Below, one piece after another: positions 34,065 through 44,034 of a stretch of 64,000 nucleotides of DNA. The DNA is taken from positions 62,001-126,000 of the forward strand of contig NZ_RCSU01000002.1 of NCBI RefSeq assembly GCF_003991355.1, in the 5' to 3' direction. Origin of the DNA: Pseudoflavitalea rhizosphaerae. Lineage in GTDB: Bacteria; Bacteroidota; Bacteroidia; Chitinophagales; Chitinophagaceae. The notes under the pieces were generated by a model. The model was not told where the DNA came from and did no database searches. It saw nothing but the letters and a program-made list of their open reading frames with translations. A program made the position numbers and the translations under genes. The first letter of the stretch is position 1; every line of letters begins with the position of its first letter.

Positions 34065-36182
34065 TTGATTTACTACCCTAAATTTGGTCATTTGAAGCTA
34101 TTGAATTCAACAATATATTTAGGCATTGCATTTTTCTTCTTGAAAAATACACCTTTGGCAGCCCAATCATCGCCAAACTCACTGCGTACCATTCAAGATT
34201 ATATACAAAAAGCCGATTCACTGTTCAATGCGGAAGAGTTTGAGCAAATGCGTCATTATGATTTGCTCTCGCTTAATATGGCACAACAGATAAATCAACC
34301 CGAATACCTGGGCAAAGCTTATTTTTTGCATGCAAAATATTTATCGGCTGTACAAAAATTCACTGACGCAAACCAGTTTTATCAAAAAGCTTTACAGGCA
34401 TATTACATAAAGCAAAACAATGAAACTACTGCACTCATCTATAACGACTGGGGATTTTCATGCGGGGAAACGGGCGCATTGGATAAACAGGTTGAATATT
34501 ATTTGCAGGCCATAAAAATTTATGAACAACTCAATCATACCGTTGGACTGGCGCAGACAATGAGCAATCTGTCAGCAGCTTACTTTCAATTGGAACAAGA
34601 TGAAAAAGCATTCACCTACGCATTTAAGGCTTTACAAATACGGGAAAAGTCGGGAGCTCAAAGAGATTTAGCCATTTCTTATACCAACCTGGCCAATATG
34701 TATGCGCAAACGGACTCCATGCCGCTGGCAATAAAATATATTGACCTGGGCCTGGCAGCTGCCGAAAAAAGTAAGGACAAACAAAGATTGGCGCAGGTCT
34801 ATATCACCAAATCACTATTACTGAACAGGGAAAAAAAGATCCAGGAAGCACTGGATTTAGAGCGGAAAGCCATTTCCCTTTACGAAGAAATGAAAAATTA
34901 TGGTATAGCCGCTAACCGGTATATTGCTGCAGCTTTTTACAGCAATATGTTGGGCGACTCCGCCAATGCACTTCAATATTTTAATAAATCCATTGCGCTG
35001 GCATCTTCGCTACAAAATAAAGTGGTAATGAGAAACGGGTACAATTACTTATCCAACTTTTACCTCGAACACCATAATTACAAAGAAGCATTCGAGCAAT
35101 ATAAAAAATACATTTTGCTGAGAGACAGCATCGTTAACAGTGAAACGAATACCAGGATTGCAATGTTACAGGCAGGATTTGATCTGGAGAAAAAAGATTT
35201 TGAAATAAACCGGCTACAAATTCAGGAAAGAATAAGACAATTGGAAATTGAAAAGCAGAAAGCCGTCATCAAAGGAAACAAAATAGAGGCAGAACGAAAA
35301 CAGGATGAAATTAATTTGCTGTTCAAAACAAAGGAACTGCAGGAAGAAAACCTGCTCCGGCAACAGAATGAATTGGAAAAGCAAAAACTGCTGACTGCCA
35401 ATAATCAGCAAAAATTGATAATCGCTGAAAAAGAAAAAATCATTCAGCAAAAACAAATCAAGAACCAAAGCCTGATACGAAATTTACTGCTTGGACTTAC
35501 CGCATTGATAATCCTGTTAGCCCTTTTGGGATTTAACAGGTATAAGCTAAAAAAGAAAATAGAACAACAGGCCTCCATTATCACCATGCGCAACAACATA
35601 AGTGAAAACCTGCATGACGATATAGGCTCTTCCCTAAGCAATATCAGCCTGCTCAATCAGCTGGCGCAAAACAATGCAGCCAACCAGGCAAAACTGGGTG
35701 AGTATTTGGAAAAAGCAGGGGAAGAGATACAATATGTAAACGAAAGTATCAGTGATATTGTATGGAACATCAATCCCCGTTACGACAATATCCAAAACCT
35801 GTTGGTGCGTATGAGAAGATATGCTGCCGATATGCTGGATGGTAAGAATATCGATTACCAAATCAACTTTCCTGAAGAAGCAAACCAGGTTTCCCTGAAT
35901 ATGGACAGACGGCGAAACTTTTACCTTTTCTACAAAGAAGCCATCAACAATTTGGTAAAACATGCCAATGCCCGTAATGTTACCGTACAATTACAAATAA
36001 ACAGCAATCATGTAGAACTCGAAATTCAGGATGACGGCATTGGCTTTGATACCCAAAAACACAACACCGGAAATGGCATGACCACACTGCAAAACAGGGC
36101 AGCAGCTCTAAACGGACAAATAAGATTACTAAGTCAGCCAGGCAAAGGGACCCGCATCGATTTACTGTTTCCTGTTACCTGA
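34065..36182 (+). CDS. TPR-containing sensor histidine kinase
   Basis: About 700 residues. The order is: signal sequence, TPR repeats (about 35-370), a long coiled coil (about 380-465), one transmembrane helix (about 470-492), a HisKA_3-type dimerisation helix with His517 in ENLHDDIGSSLSNISLL, and a HATPase_c domain with NLVKHANARNV, DDGIGFD and GNGMTTLQNRAAAL. TPRs face the periplasm and the kinase the cytoplasm. No ATG is near the beginning: TTG codons at 34065, 34092 and 34101 are candidates, and TTG 34101 gives the cleanest signal peptide. TAAATTTG at 34079-34086 looks like a -7 box, which also favours a later start. The partner regulator follows. Confidence 0.9.
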   Translation: MIYYPKFGHLKLLNSTIYLGIAFFFLKNTPLAAQSSPNSLRTIQDYIQKADSLFNAEEFEQMRHYDLLSLNMAQQINQPEYLGKAYFLHAKYLSAVQKFTDANQFYQKALQAYYIKQNNETTALIYNDWGFSCGETGALDKQVEYYLQAIKIYEQLNHTVGLAQTMSNLSAAYFQLEQDEKAFTYAFKALQIREKSGAQRDLAISYTNLANMYAQTDSMPLAIKYIDLGLAAAEKSKDKQRLAQVYITKSLLLNREKKIQEALDLERKAISLYEEMKNYGIAANRYIAAAFYSNMLGDSANALQYFNKSIALASSLQNKVVMRNGYNYLSNFYLEHHNYKEAFEQYKKYILLRDSIVNSETNTRIAMLQAGFDLEKKDFEINRLQIQERIRQLEIEKQKAVIKGNKIEAERKQDEINLLFKTKELQEENLLRQQNELEKQKLLTANNQQKLIIAEKEKIIQQKQIKNQSLIRNLLLGLTALIILLALLGFNRYKLKKKIEQQASIITMRNNISENLHDDIGSSLSNISLLNQLAQNNAANQAKLGEYLEKAGEEIQYVNESISDIVWNINPRYDNIQNLLVRMRRYAADMLDGKNIDYQINFPEEANQVSLNMDRRRNFYLFYKEAINNLVKHANARNVTVQLQINSNHVELEIQDDGIGFDTQKHNTGNGMTTLQNRAAALNGQIRLLSQPGKGTRIDLLFPVT

Positions 36183-36225
36183 AAAGGTAAGTTTTTTTCA
36201 CTATACGATGCTTTATCTTCACAGA

Positions 36226-36867
36226 ATGGCTTTTAATCTCATCATATACGACGACAATGATCGTCTGCGCCACACTTTGGAAGCGCTGCTGACCGAATCC
36301 TCGGGGTTTGTGGTAAAAGCTTCTTATAGTAACTGCAATGATGCCATTGAACAAATCAGGGAAAACTACCCGGAACTAATCATTATGGACGTTGATATGC
36401 CCGGCATTGGCGGCATCAACGGTGTAACTCTCATAAAAGAAGTGTACCCCGAAATCAAAATTGTGATGCACACTGTTTTTGAAGACGACGAAAAAATATT
36501 TGACAGCCTTTGTGCCGGCGCCGATGGATATTTACTGAAAAGTACAAATCCCCTGAAACTCGTTCAATCACTTCATGAACTGATGGAAGGGGGCGCCTCT
36601 ATGAGTCCCTTTATTGCTCAAAGAGTATTGCATTTTTTCAGGGAAAGCAAGAAAATAAATCAACAGTTCAACCTCACTAAAAGGGAATTGGAAGTGCTTA
36701 CCTGGTTAGTAAAAGGACATTCCTACAAAATGATAGGCAAACAGTGCCAGATTTCCAACGATACCGTTAAGAAACACCTGCAAAATACATATCATAAACT
36801 ACACGTAAGCTGTGCCACCGAAGCTGTTGCCAAAGCCATAATGCACAAAATCATCCCCCTGGATTGA
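36226..36867 (+). CDS. NarL/FixJ-type response regulator
   Basis: 213 residues from the ATG at 36226 (an ATG at 36208 adds six). The receiver domain has the acidic pair in IIYDDND, the phosphoacceptor Asp55 in LIIMDVDMPG, and a C-terminal Lys in YLLKS. The LuxR-type helix-turn-helix domain (about 150-213) reads LTKRELEVLTWLVKGHSYKM followed by IGKQC and a DTVKKHLQNTYHKL recognition helix. It binds DNA after phosphorylation by the kinase encoded 43 bases upstream. Its targets probably include the nearby secreted-protein genes, which is inference from position. Confidence 0.94.
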   Translation: MAFNLIIYDDNDRLRHTLEALLTESSGFVVKASYSNCNDAIEQIRENYPELIIMDVDMPGIGGINGVTLIKEVYPEIKIVMHTVFEDDEKIFDSLCAGADGYLLKSTNPLKLVQSLHELMEGGASMSPFIAQRVLHFFRESKKINQQFNLTKRELEVLTWLVKGHSYKMIGKQCQISNDTVKKHLQNTYHKLHVSCATEAVAKAIMHKIIPLD

Positions 36868-36893
36868 GATAGCGGCATTACCCAAATGGGGAA

Positions 36894-36924
36894 TTGCAGG
36901 GCCACAAAATGAGAAATAACTTTG
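36894..36924 (+). promoter_or_regulatory. Promoter of the lipoprotein gene at 36944
   Basis: TTG at 36894-36896 and TAACTTTG at 36917-36924, a perfect TAnnTTTG box, with a 20-base spacer. A transcript would start about 15 bases before the GTG start codon at 36944. Confidence 0.6.
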
Positions 36925-36943
36925 GGTCCTAAACTTATTTCTT

Positions 36944-37699
36944 GTGAAAGTAAATGCAGCATTTCTGATTTTTATCGCCCTGATACTTGTTTCATCACCA
37001 GGCTGTAAAAAAGACAATGCCCCCCAACCGGCAACCACTTTGCTTACCAAAAGTGTATCAGGCTGGGAAACTACCACCTATACTTATGACGACAATAACA
37101 GAGCGACGGGTTATAGCGTAGTAGAAGATATATCCCCGGCCAATAACTACACGGCAGCCTACACATATAACAGCTCGGGGCAATTGACGGAAGTACTTTA
37201 TAATCCTGCAAATTCAATTGAAGATACCAGGGACATTTTCTTTTACAACGGTAATGGTCAGATTTCAAAAATTGAAACGTACTATGTTACCAGCGTATAT
37301 TCAACGCTTTCCGCAAAGTATGAAGCGGATTACAGCACACAGGGCAAAGTAAGTGTTTATAAATTTACCAGGGCAGGCGCCGGCACACCCTATCTCAATA
37401 CAGAGTTCTTTTTAGATGCCAAAGGAAACGTGGAAAGACAACTCGTTTACGATGCTTCCGGGGACTTAATAATTACCACCGAAAATTCTGATTTCGACAA
37501 TAAAAGAACGGCTTCCGCATCGTTGCCCCAAACAGGATTTGTGCGAAATGTAAATAACTATGGAACAGTAACGGTAACACCCACTGCCGGAAGCCCCAGT
37601 GTGGGTACATACACCTACGAATATGATACAGACGGCTATCCAACCAAACGAACAACAAATACCGGATCCACTATCATATACGAATACACAAAGAAATAA
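36944..37699 (+). CDS. Lipoprotein with YD-like repeats
   Basis: 251 residues from a GTG start; a lipobox with Cys21 (LVSSPGCKK) marks a lipoprotein, probably of the outer membrane. The body carries short repeats reading TTYTYDDNNRATGY, AYTYNSSGQLTEV, IFFYNGNGQISKIETYY and TYEYDTDGYPTKRT, close to the YD/RHS-type unit xxYxYDxxGxLxxx. Such repeats form small beta-solenoids or shells. There is no toxin-like C-terminus. It stands directly after the two-component pair and has its own promoter, so it may be a target of that system. Confidence 0.8.
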   Translation: MKVNAAFLIFIALILVSSPGCKKDNAPQPATTLLTKSVSGWETTTYTYDDNNRATGYSVVEDISPANNYTAAYTYNSSGQLTEVLYNPANSIEDTRDIFFYNGNGQISKIETYYVTSVYSTLSAKYEADYSTQGKVSVYKFTRAGAGTPYLNTEFFLDAKGNVERQLVYDASGDLIITTENSDFDNKRTASASLPQTGFVRNVNNYGTVTVTPTAGSPSVGTYTYEYDTDGYPTKRTTNTGSTIIYEYTKK

Positions 37700-37738
37700 A
37701 TTAAATAAAGGCTTTAGTTATCTCAAAATAAGTAAGAC

Positions 37739-39025
37739 ATGAAAAAGCTATTCTTCTTCTTGATCATCCCCGTGCTTTGTCAAATTCAGGCAAAAGCACA
37801 GGTAATTGACCCCAAAGAAAAAGCTAAACAAGCTGCAGAAAACCGGGCAAACGGCAGGGTGGACCAGGGAATTGATAAAGGCCTGAATAAAGTGGAAGAA
37901 GGTATTGGAAAGCTGTTTAAAAAGAAGGGTAAGAAGAAAAAAAATGATGCAGGTACAGTCCAGGGGGGTAATGGCAATAACGGCACTTCTCAGACCGCGC
38001 AAACGGCCAATGTAAATAGAAAGGCTTCAGACTTTGTACCAGGTACCAACATATTGTTTCAGGATGATTTTTTAAACGATCCTGAGGGTGACTTTCCTGC
38101 AAAATGGAATACCAACGGAAGCGGGGAAGTAGTAAAGATAAGCGGGGTAGAAGGGAAGTGGCTGGAGGTAAAACACAGCAGTGTAATAACCCCGGAAATG
38201 AAGGGAAAGCTACCTGAGAATTACACAATTGAATTTGATTTGTTTTTACAGCAACGCGGTTCATTATCCATTCCGAGAATTGATTTTGGCTTAACGCCAG
38301 TTAAGGACATCCTTCGGGAAGATTTATACTATAAAGAGAAATTTTTTGTGACCATTGCAAGATATAACGAGGCTGATGCAAAAACAGTAGAATACGGTTT
38401 GAGAGAGGTCATAGGCAACAAAAACGATTTCCCTTTGACTAAGTATGTAAACAAAATGCTGCACATAAGCATGGCCATTAACGGTACCCGGATAAGAATC
38501 TACCTGGACGGGAATAAACTGATAGATCTGCCACGGGCTTTAACTCCGGCAATGCGGGCTAACTTTTTTGTAACCAATGTTTATACCGTTCCTGCTTCAG
38601 AGCTGGGGCTGCTCATCAGCAATGTGCAGATCGCAGCAGCAGAAACCGATAAGCGGAGTGCATTGGTAACCGAGCTACTGGAAAAAGGCAACGCTACAAC
38701 CAATGCCATCTTATTTGATGTAAATAAAGATATCATAAAGCCTGCATCATATCAAGTAATAGGAGAAATTGGAGAGGCCATGCAACAAAATACCCAATTG
38801 AAGATCCTCATCATAGGTCATACTGATAGCGACGGAGACGCAGAAGCCAATAAAATACTATCTGAAAAAAGGGCAATGGCTGTAAAAAATCAAATTATCA
38901 ATAAATACAACATTGCTGCTTCCAGGATTCAAACCGAAGGAAAGGGCGAATCACTTGCGGTAGCCTCAAATGCTACTTCGGAAGGAAAAGCAAAAAACAG
39001 GAGAGTGGAATTTATAAAACGCTGA
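37739..39025 (+). CDS. OmpA family protein with lectin-like central domain
   Basis: 428 residues. Signal peptide about 1-20 (ends QAKAQ). A basic low-complexity segment (KKKGKKKKNDAG) is followed by a domain of about 190 residues, starting near FVPGTNILFQDDFLND, whose strands (WLEVKHSS, YTIEFDLFLQQRGSL, RIRIYLDGNKLIDLP) fit a LamG/concanavalin-like fold. The OmpA domain (about 310-428) has AILFDVNKDIIKP, ILIIGHTDSDGDA and KNRRVEFIKR, and anchors to peptidoglycan. It probably decorates the envelope and may bind polysaccharide. It is 4 bases before the next gene. Confidence 0.9.
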   Translation: MKKLFFFLIIPVLCQIQAKAQVIDPKEKAKQAAENRANGRVDQGIDKGLNKVEEGIGKLFKKKGKKKKNDAGTVQGGNGNNGTSQTAQTANVNRKASDFVPGTNILFQDDFLNDPEGDFPAKWNTNGSGEVVKISGVEGKWLEVKHSSVITPEMKGKLPENYTIEFDLFLQQRGSLSIPRIDFGLTPVKDILREDLYYKEKFFVTIARYNEADAKTVEYGLREVIGNKNDFPLTKYVNKMLHISMAINGTRIRIYLDGNKLIDLPRALTPAMRANFFVTNVYTVPASELGLLISNVQIAAAETDKRSALVTELLEKGNATTNAILFDVNKDIIKPASYQVIGEIGEAMQQNTQLKILIIGHTDSDGDAEANKILSEKRAMAVKNQIINKYNIAASRIQTEGKGESLAVASNATSEGKAKNRRVEFIKR

Positions 39026-39029
39026 CTCC

Positions 39030-40322
39030 ATGAAAACCCAAAATAAAATTGAATTGTCGATCATAAAGAACGGCATCATTCTTTTCGGCCTATTGATCGC
39101 ATTTGTGCAATCGAAAACCCAGGTAGTCATAGAACCGAACCCATCTTATACCAATCCCGTACACAGACCATTTTTCGACGAATTGTTAAACACTGATGAG
39201 TTCCTCGATGAACCTTTGCCCGAACCGCCATCTGAAAATGATATTTGTTTCGATAAGAAAATAAAAATAAAAGTAACCAGCAACAAAGGCCCTGTAGAAA
39301 CCTGCATGTTTATCAATACGAAAATCGGGCTGGTAGGTTACTCCGAATTAAAGTTGAACAGCGCCGGTATTTGTGATATACTAACCGGATTGCCCGATTT
39401 CAAATTCAATATTTTAGGACTGAAAGGCGATCTGTTTAACTATTCGAACCGTTTGCAAAAGGGAAGACTGGTCCATTCTAAAATTCGTTACAAAAATGCA
39501 AGAAGAGTTGACGAGCACAGTGCTGCTGAAGAAGGTATTTTATATAAAAAAGACGATAGCCGGGAGTTTTTGGGAGGCAAGATAAAAGCCTGGTTGTATC
39601 AATATGAAAACGGGCAAACACAATACTATGTATTTGGAAAAACTCTGCCCGATAAATTGGTCATGCAGCCCTTGAAATATTTGGGATTATTCGGCGTAGG
39701 CTATCAATACACTGATGAAGGCTTATTTATCATTATGGCCATAGAAAAAGAAGGCTACGAATCCTATATCATGGAAATGGAAAATGTTCCGACTTGTTTT
39801 AACCATACCATTTTCAGATCCATGGAAGAACAATCTTACACGAATCAAAATGAAAATATAGAAAGAGAACAAACCCGGCTGGATGAATTAAAAAACCGAT
39901 CACAAAATCCCTGCCTGGGGCTTAAACAACAAAGAATTGATTTCAAGAAAAAGGCGCTGCAAAAAAACAAAGAAAAGTACGACCAGGTAAAGCAAAACCC
40001 GCGATCCACACAATACCAACGAGACCAGGCAGAAGGCAACCTGCAAATGAATTTTGAGGACGCCATTGATGAGGAAATATTGAAAACAAAAATTAAGATC
40101 TGTGATTTGGAAACCAGGATCGCCAATCAAAACCGGGCGGCAAACAATGGTACACTAGAAAATCTTCTTCAATGCCAGAGAGATTATCTCCGGCAACAGC
40201 AAAACCTGAAAGAGCGAATTAAGAATGTAGAGAATCAGTATCCGAATCAATACCACAAGCAGCGAAATGAGAAAATGAACTTATTCATCAGGGAGTCGTC
40301 AAAACAAAAGCCATGTAAGTGA
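39030..40322 (+). CDS. Hypothetical protein with C-terminal coiled coil
   Basis: 430 residues. A hydrophobic stretch at about 11-26 (IIKNGIILFGLLIAFVQS) could be a signal peptide. A central region (about 75-260) is beta-rich and contains FINTKIGLVGYSELKLNSAG. From about 275 to 420 the protein is strongly charged and helical, with heptad-like blocks such as NIEREQTRLDELKNRSQN and IKICDLETRIANQNRAA; six or more cysteines occur, including CLG and CDL. I do not recognise the family. It begins 4 bases after the OmpA gene, so the two are cotranscribed and may act together at the envelope. Confidence 0.75.
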   Translation: MKTQNKIELSIIKNGIILFGLLIAFVQSKTQVVIEPNPSYTNPVHRPFFDELLNTDEFLDEPLPEPPSENDICFDKKIKIKVTSNKGPVETCMFINTKIGLVGYSELKLNSAGICDILTGLPDFKFNILGLKGDLFNYSNRLQKGRLVHSKIRYKNARRVDEHSAAEEGILYKKDDSREFLGGKIKAWLYQYENGQTQYYVFGKTLPDKLVMQPLKYLGLFGVGYQYTDEGLFIIMAIEKEGYESYIMEMENVPTCFNHTIFRSMEEQSYTNQNENIEREQTRLDELKNRSQNPCLGLKQQRIDFKKKALQKNKEKYDQVKQNPRSTQYQRDQAEGNLQMNFEDAIDEEILKTKIKICDLETRIANQNRAANNGTLENLLQCQRDYLRQQQNLKERIKNVENQYPNQYHKQRNEKMNLFIRESSKQKPCK

Positions 40323-40663
40323 CCAGTAAAGAATCTTAACGCGGAAGACTTTATACGTACCTGGCGAATACCTTGATTACACTATAATTTATGTTATGTT
40401 AAATAGAATTGGAATGAAAACGAGGACCTTCTTTTGATTCTCTTCTATTTGATAACCAGATACTTACACATCCCTTAAAACCCATTGCTCCTTCGCATTA
40501 AACCTAATCCACTATTCAGAAACCAAGATTTACAAAAACCGCCACCGGCAAAAGGCCAATGACGGTTAAGAACCCCGTACTTAACTGTGGCAACCTTCAG
40601 CCACATTCTTCAAATGAACACCATAAGTAATTGTATTTAATTCAATTGCAGTACTTATCTCTT
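40323..40663. other. Intergenic region with two small hairpins
   Basis: No gene is supported in these 341 bases, which lie between converging genes. GTTAAG / CTTAAC (40565-40570, 40580-40585) and GTGGC / GCCAC (40587-40591, 40600-40604) form two adjacent hairpins that may end the TonB receptor transcript on the minus strand, although no T-run follows. Confidence 0.4.
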
Positions 40664-43045
40664 TTAAAATTGAATTCTATACAGTATATCCGGAAAGAAA
40701 CCGATCTGATTCACGATCCCCACTTTGCCTAATGCCCTATTGTAACGCTGAATGAATACATTATCCCTGGCCGTTACATTCTGGAGGTCCAGGTAAATGG
40801 TTTGAGCCACCTTTTTATTGGAATTATTCAACCGGAATCCAAACCGGACATCTGCCCGGAAATAATTGTCGAACCTCAAAGAATTGTAATGCTCTTCATC
40901 CAGTTTTTCTACTCCGGCTGTAATACTCGCCTGAAGGTCCACCGGTGTATAATAGCGCCCTCCGGCAGTGGCAAGTTTGAAATCTACGGTAAATGCGTTC
41001 TTGCCACCGCGCCCCATTTTCCACTCCTTACCAGCCAAAATATTCCCAACCAGCTTATTATTAAATGTTGAATTTCTTTCTATTCCATCACTTCCTTTAT
41101 ATTTTGCATCAAATATAGACGCTGTGGTAAGCAGGTAAAAACCACCACTAAAAAACTTCTCCAGGGTAAGCTCAATTCCGGTATTGCTTCCGGTTCCTTT
41201 GCTTACCAAACCGGCCTTGTCAGGGAAACTAAAGTCCGCTCCCGCATTCAAAATCGAGAATCCGCTGGGTATCGATTCAACCGGTGCGTCAGAGATATAT
41301 TGATGATAAATCTCTGCTTTAAGGCGCCAGTCCTTTGCGAAATTCCAATCATAGCCGAGTACATAGTGTTGCGCCCTGGTCAGATCGAGATCCCTGTTGG
41401 ATTGATCATAGGTGCCATCGGGCTTCAGTTGCTGGAAGAGATAAACCGGAAGCGGTTGCTGCTGACTGTGAATCCCGTAACTGAAAGTAAGGGTCTTTGT
41501 TGGGTCGATGGCATAACTGAGGGAGGCGCGTGGCTCGATATTGGAACTTTCATTGAGATCGTAATATATCCCGTGAACGCCTGCATTGAGAGAGAGCTTT
41601 TCATTGAACCGGTACCTGCCCTGCACGAAAGGTTGTAACAGGATAGCGCTGCCGTCATAGTCCCGGAGCCGACGCCAATCAGGGTATTCTTCGCGGCTAT
41701 CCCTAACGGTGTTAAGTGACTGCATTTCCGCCATTACGCCTCCCCGTAAGGAGAACCGCGCGTTGATCTTGGAGTTGAAAAATGAAGAGATCCTGAAGTC
41801 GCCGGTGGTAGTGCTTTGCTGGGAAACATGCTTCCTATCTGTCATATCCTCATTATATTTATACATCTCACCTTCATTATTGGTATAAGCATATGAAATA
41901 ATAGAACGGAGATAGGATTTCGATCCGATATCGATAGTATGCCTGAGTCCGATCACACCCAGGCGACTCTTGAAATAAGTGTCTTCATCCATATTGGCGA
42001 ACATATCTGTAGAATCCAGGTCCTTCCCGATCATATCGATACTACTGGTCCCACCCATTCCAAACAGGTTGAACCTGCCGAGTTTTGAAGGAGCAAAATT
42101 GAGATTAAAGATCAGGTCCTGGTATTTGGGAACTGCTTCCGTGCCGATATTGAACCCGAGCGACTGCCCGATCTGCGCAAAAGAATACCGGTAGCCAACC
42201 AGGAATGAACTTCCATTTTTCTTCTTGCTCATCGGACCTTCTATCATTGCTTCAAGACCGGAGAACAGATTGAGCTGGATCGTCTTTTCCAGTTTGTCTT
42301 TATTTCCATTCCTCAGCGAGAGGTCAAACACGGCCCCCGTGGCATTCCCATACTCTGCGGAAAAAGCGCCGGTATAGAAGTCGGAGGTTTTCAGTGCATT
42401 CGTATTGAGAGCGCTTACCGGACCACCGGTGGTGCCAAGCGTTGAAAAGTGATTCGGGTTTGGAATGGGAATCCCCTCCATCCTCCACAGTACAGCTGTG
42501 GGCGCATTGCCTCTTACCACAATATCATTTCGGGAATCATTGGTGGTTGCTACGCCTGCAAAATTGCTGACGAGCCGCGACGGATCATTGCGTCCACCGG
42601 CATAGCGGGTTACTTCGTCCATAGAGAAGGAACGGGCGCTGCTGCCGGCAAATTCATTAGAAGCCATCCCTTTGCGGGTGCGCCTGCTGGTGACCGTTAC
42701 TTCCGCCAATGAGCTGATCTGTTGTTCCAGTGGAATATCCAGTACTACCTGCTTACCAGCCGTGATCAGGATTTCAGGGATAACGATTGTCTTATAGCCG
42801 ATACAGGTAAACGAAATCTGCTGCCTGCCGAGAGGAACATTGTTCAATATAAATCTGCCGGTTGAATCCGTGCGCCTGCCAATGGAACTACCCACCAGTT
42901 GCACAGATACATTGGACAATGGCCGCTCGGAGGCTTTATCGATCACGGTACCCGTTACGGTTTGTGTATTGGTTTGCGCTGAAGCCCCGGCGAGCAGCAG
43001 CAGGTTGAAGCAGATGAGCCAGAACAGTAAGGGGAATCTTTTCAT
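40664..43045 (-). CDS. TonB-dependent outer-membrane receptor with carboxypeptidase-regulatory-like domain
   Basis: 793 residues from the ATG at 43045. Signal peptide ends near GASAQT. Residues about 27-115 are the CarboxypepD_reg-like domain (TGTVIDKASERPLSNVSVQL). Then comes the plug domain (about 125-230; FSMDEVTRYAGGRNDPSRLV, VVRGNAPTAVLWRMEGIPIP), and a 22-strand-type barrel that ends with an aromatic residue (DILYRIQF). It would import a large nutrient or metal complex with energy from TonB. It is not paired with a SusD protein, so it is not a polysaccharide SusCD system. The two-component pair upstream on the same strand probably controls it. Confidence 0.9.
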   Translation of the reverse strand: MKRFPLLFWLICFNLLLLAGASAQTNTQTVTGTVIDKASERPLSNVSVQLVGSSIGRRTDSTGRFILNNVPLGRQQISFTCIGYKTIVIPEILITAGKQVVLDIPLEQQISSLAEVTVTSRRTRKGMASNEFAGSSARSFSMDEVTRYAGGRNDPSRLVSNFAGVATTNDSRNDIVVRGNAPTAVLWRMEGIPIPNPNHFSTLGTTGGPVSALNTNALKTSDFYTGAFSAEYGNATGAVFDLSLRNGNKDKLEKTIQLNLFSGLEAMIEGPMSKKKNGSSFLVGYRYSFAQIGQSLGFNIGTEAVPKYQDLIFNLNFAPSKLGRFNLFGMGGTSSIDMIGKDLDSTDMFANMDEDTYFKSRLGVIGLRHTIDIGSKSYLRSIISYAYTNNEGEMYKYNEDMTDRKHVSQQSTTTGDFRISSFFNSKINARFSLRGGVMAEMQSLNTVRDSREEYPDWRRLRDYDGSAILLQPFVQGRYRFNEKLSLNAGVHGIYYDLNESSNIEPRASLSYAIDPTKTLTFSYGIHSQQQPLPVYLFQQLKPDGTYDQSNRDLDLTRAQHYVLGYDWNFAKDWRLKAEIYHQYISDAPVESIPSGFSILNAGADFSFPDKAGLVSKGTGSNTGIELTLEKFFSGGFYLLTTASIFDAKYKGSDGIERNSTFNNKLVGNILAGKEWKMGRGGKNAFTVDFKLATAGGRYYTPVDLQASITAGVEKLDEEHYNSLRFDNYFRADVRFGFRLNNSNKKVAQTIYLDLQNVTARDNVFIQRYNRALGKVGIVNQIGFFPDILYRIQF

Positions 43046-43200
43046 AGCAAAGATGTTTGATGGTTTGTTCTCCAAAATTGACCTGCTATGAAAACTGGAA
43101 AAACTGAAGTATATCAGTAAAGAAAACATCGCGACCAGTTCAGCGAATTTGTAGACAAATGGATGGCCGCCACTTCCAATTAAATTTTAAGTTGGAATGA

Positions 43201-44034
43201 TCATAGCTCTCCCCTTTGCTCAGGAGTGATCCTTTTGAAGAACTCATCTTTATAGGAATCACTCACCGGGATCACAAACTGTCCGATATAGATCCGGTTC
43301 TTTCTAATTGAGCTGATCTTTTCCATCGAAATGATATAGGATTTATGTACCCGCATGAACTGCTTCACCGGTAATTTATCAGTTATGGATTTCATGCTCA
43401 TTCTCGTGATCACGGGTTTCGGTTGTTGGTGCAGGTGGATCTTCACATAGTCTTTCAATCCTTCGATAAAACTGATCTCCCTGAACGAAATACGAACCAG
43501 GTTGTACTCTACGTTCACGAAAAAATGTTCCGCTGCTGTTTCGGCAACAGGCTGGGAATCAGCGGTGATTCCTGGCTGTTGTTGATCTTTAGTTGAAGAA
43601 AGGGAGCTGATTGCGTTTAATGGTGATTGTTGTGCCGCTTCGCGGAGAGCAGCAATTACCGGCGTTCCCATTTTCATATTATGATATGCCGCGGCCTTGT
43701 TCACAGCTTTCACGAACCGCTCGAATGGAACAGGTTTTACCAGATAATCCAGCACATCCAAATCAAAACCGTCGAGTGCATATTTCTTATAGGCTGTAAC
43801 GAAGATGACCATGGGACGATGGGAAGCCAGGCTTTCCAGGAACTGCACACCAGTAAGACCAGGCATCTGTATATCGAGAAAGATCAGGTCCACCGGCTCG
43901 CGTTGCATCAGGCTCAGCGCTTCGAAAGCATTTGAGCATTTACCCACCAGCTGTAAAAATGGGATCCGCCGGATATTGTCTTCCAGCAGATCGAGCGATA
44001 ACATTTCATCGTCCACGGCCAGGCACCTAAGCAT
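43201..44034 (-). CDS. LytTR-family response regulator
   Basis: 277 residues: receiver domain (LAVDDEMLSLDLLEDNIRR, phosphoacceptor Asp54 in IFLDIQMPGL) and C-terminal LytTR DNA-binding domain (about 170-270) with FIEGLKDYVKIHL, TRMSMKSITDKL and MRVHKSYIISMEKISSIRKN. LytTR domains bind asymmetric direct repeats in promoters. Its start overlaps the end of the kinase gene by 8 bases, so translation is coupled. A linker of about 35 residues between the domains is longer than usual and rich in Gln and Ala. The TonB receptor gene lies 155 bases downstream. Confidence 0.94.
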   Translation of the reverse strand: MLRCLAVDDEMLSLDLLEDNIRRIPFLQLVGKCSNAFEALSLMQREPVDLIFLDIQMPGLTGVQFLESLASHRPMVIFVTAYKKYALDGFDLDVLDYLVKPVPFERFVKAVNKAAAYHNMKMGTPVIAALREAAQQSPLNAISSLSSTKDQQQPGITADSQPVAETAAEHFFVNVEYNLVRISFREISFIEGLKDYVKIHLHQQPKPVITRMSMKSITDKLPVKQFMRVHKSYIISMEKISSIRKNRIYIGQFVIPVSDSYKDEFFKRITPEQRGEL

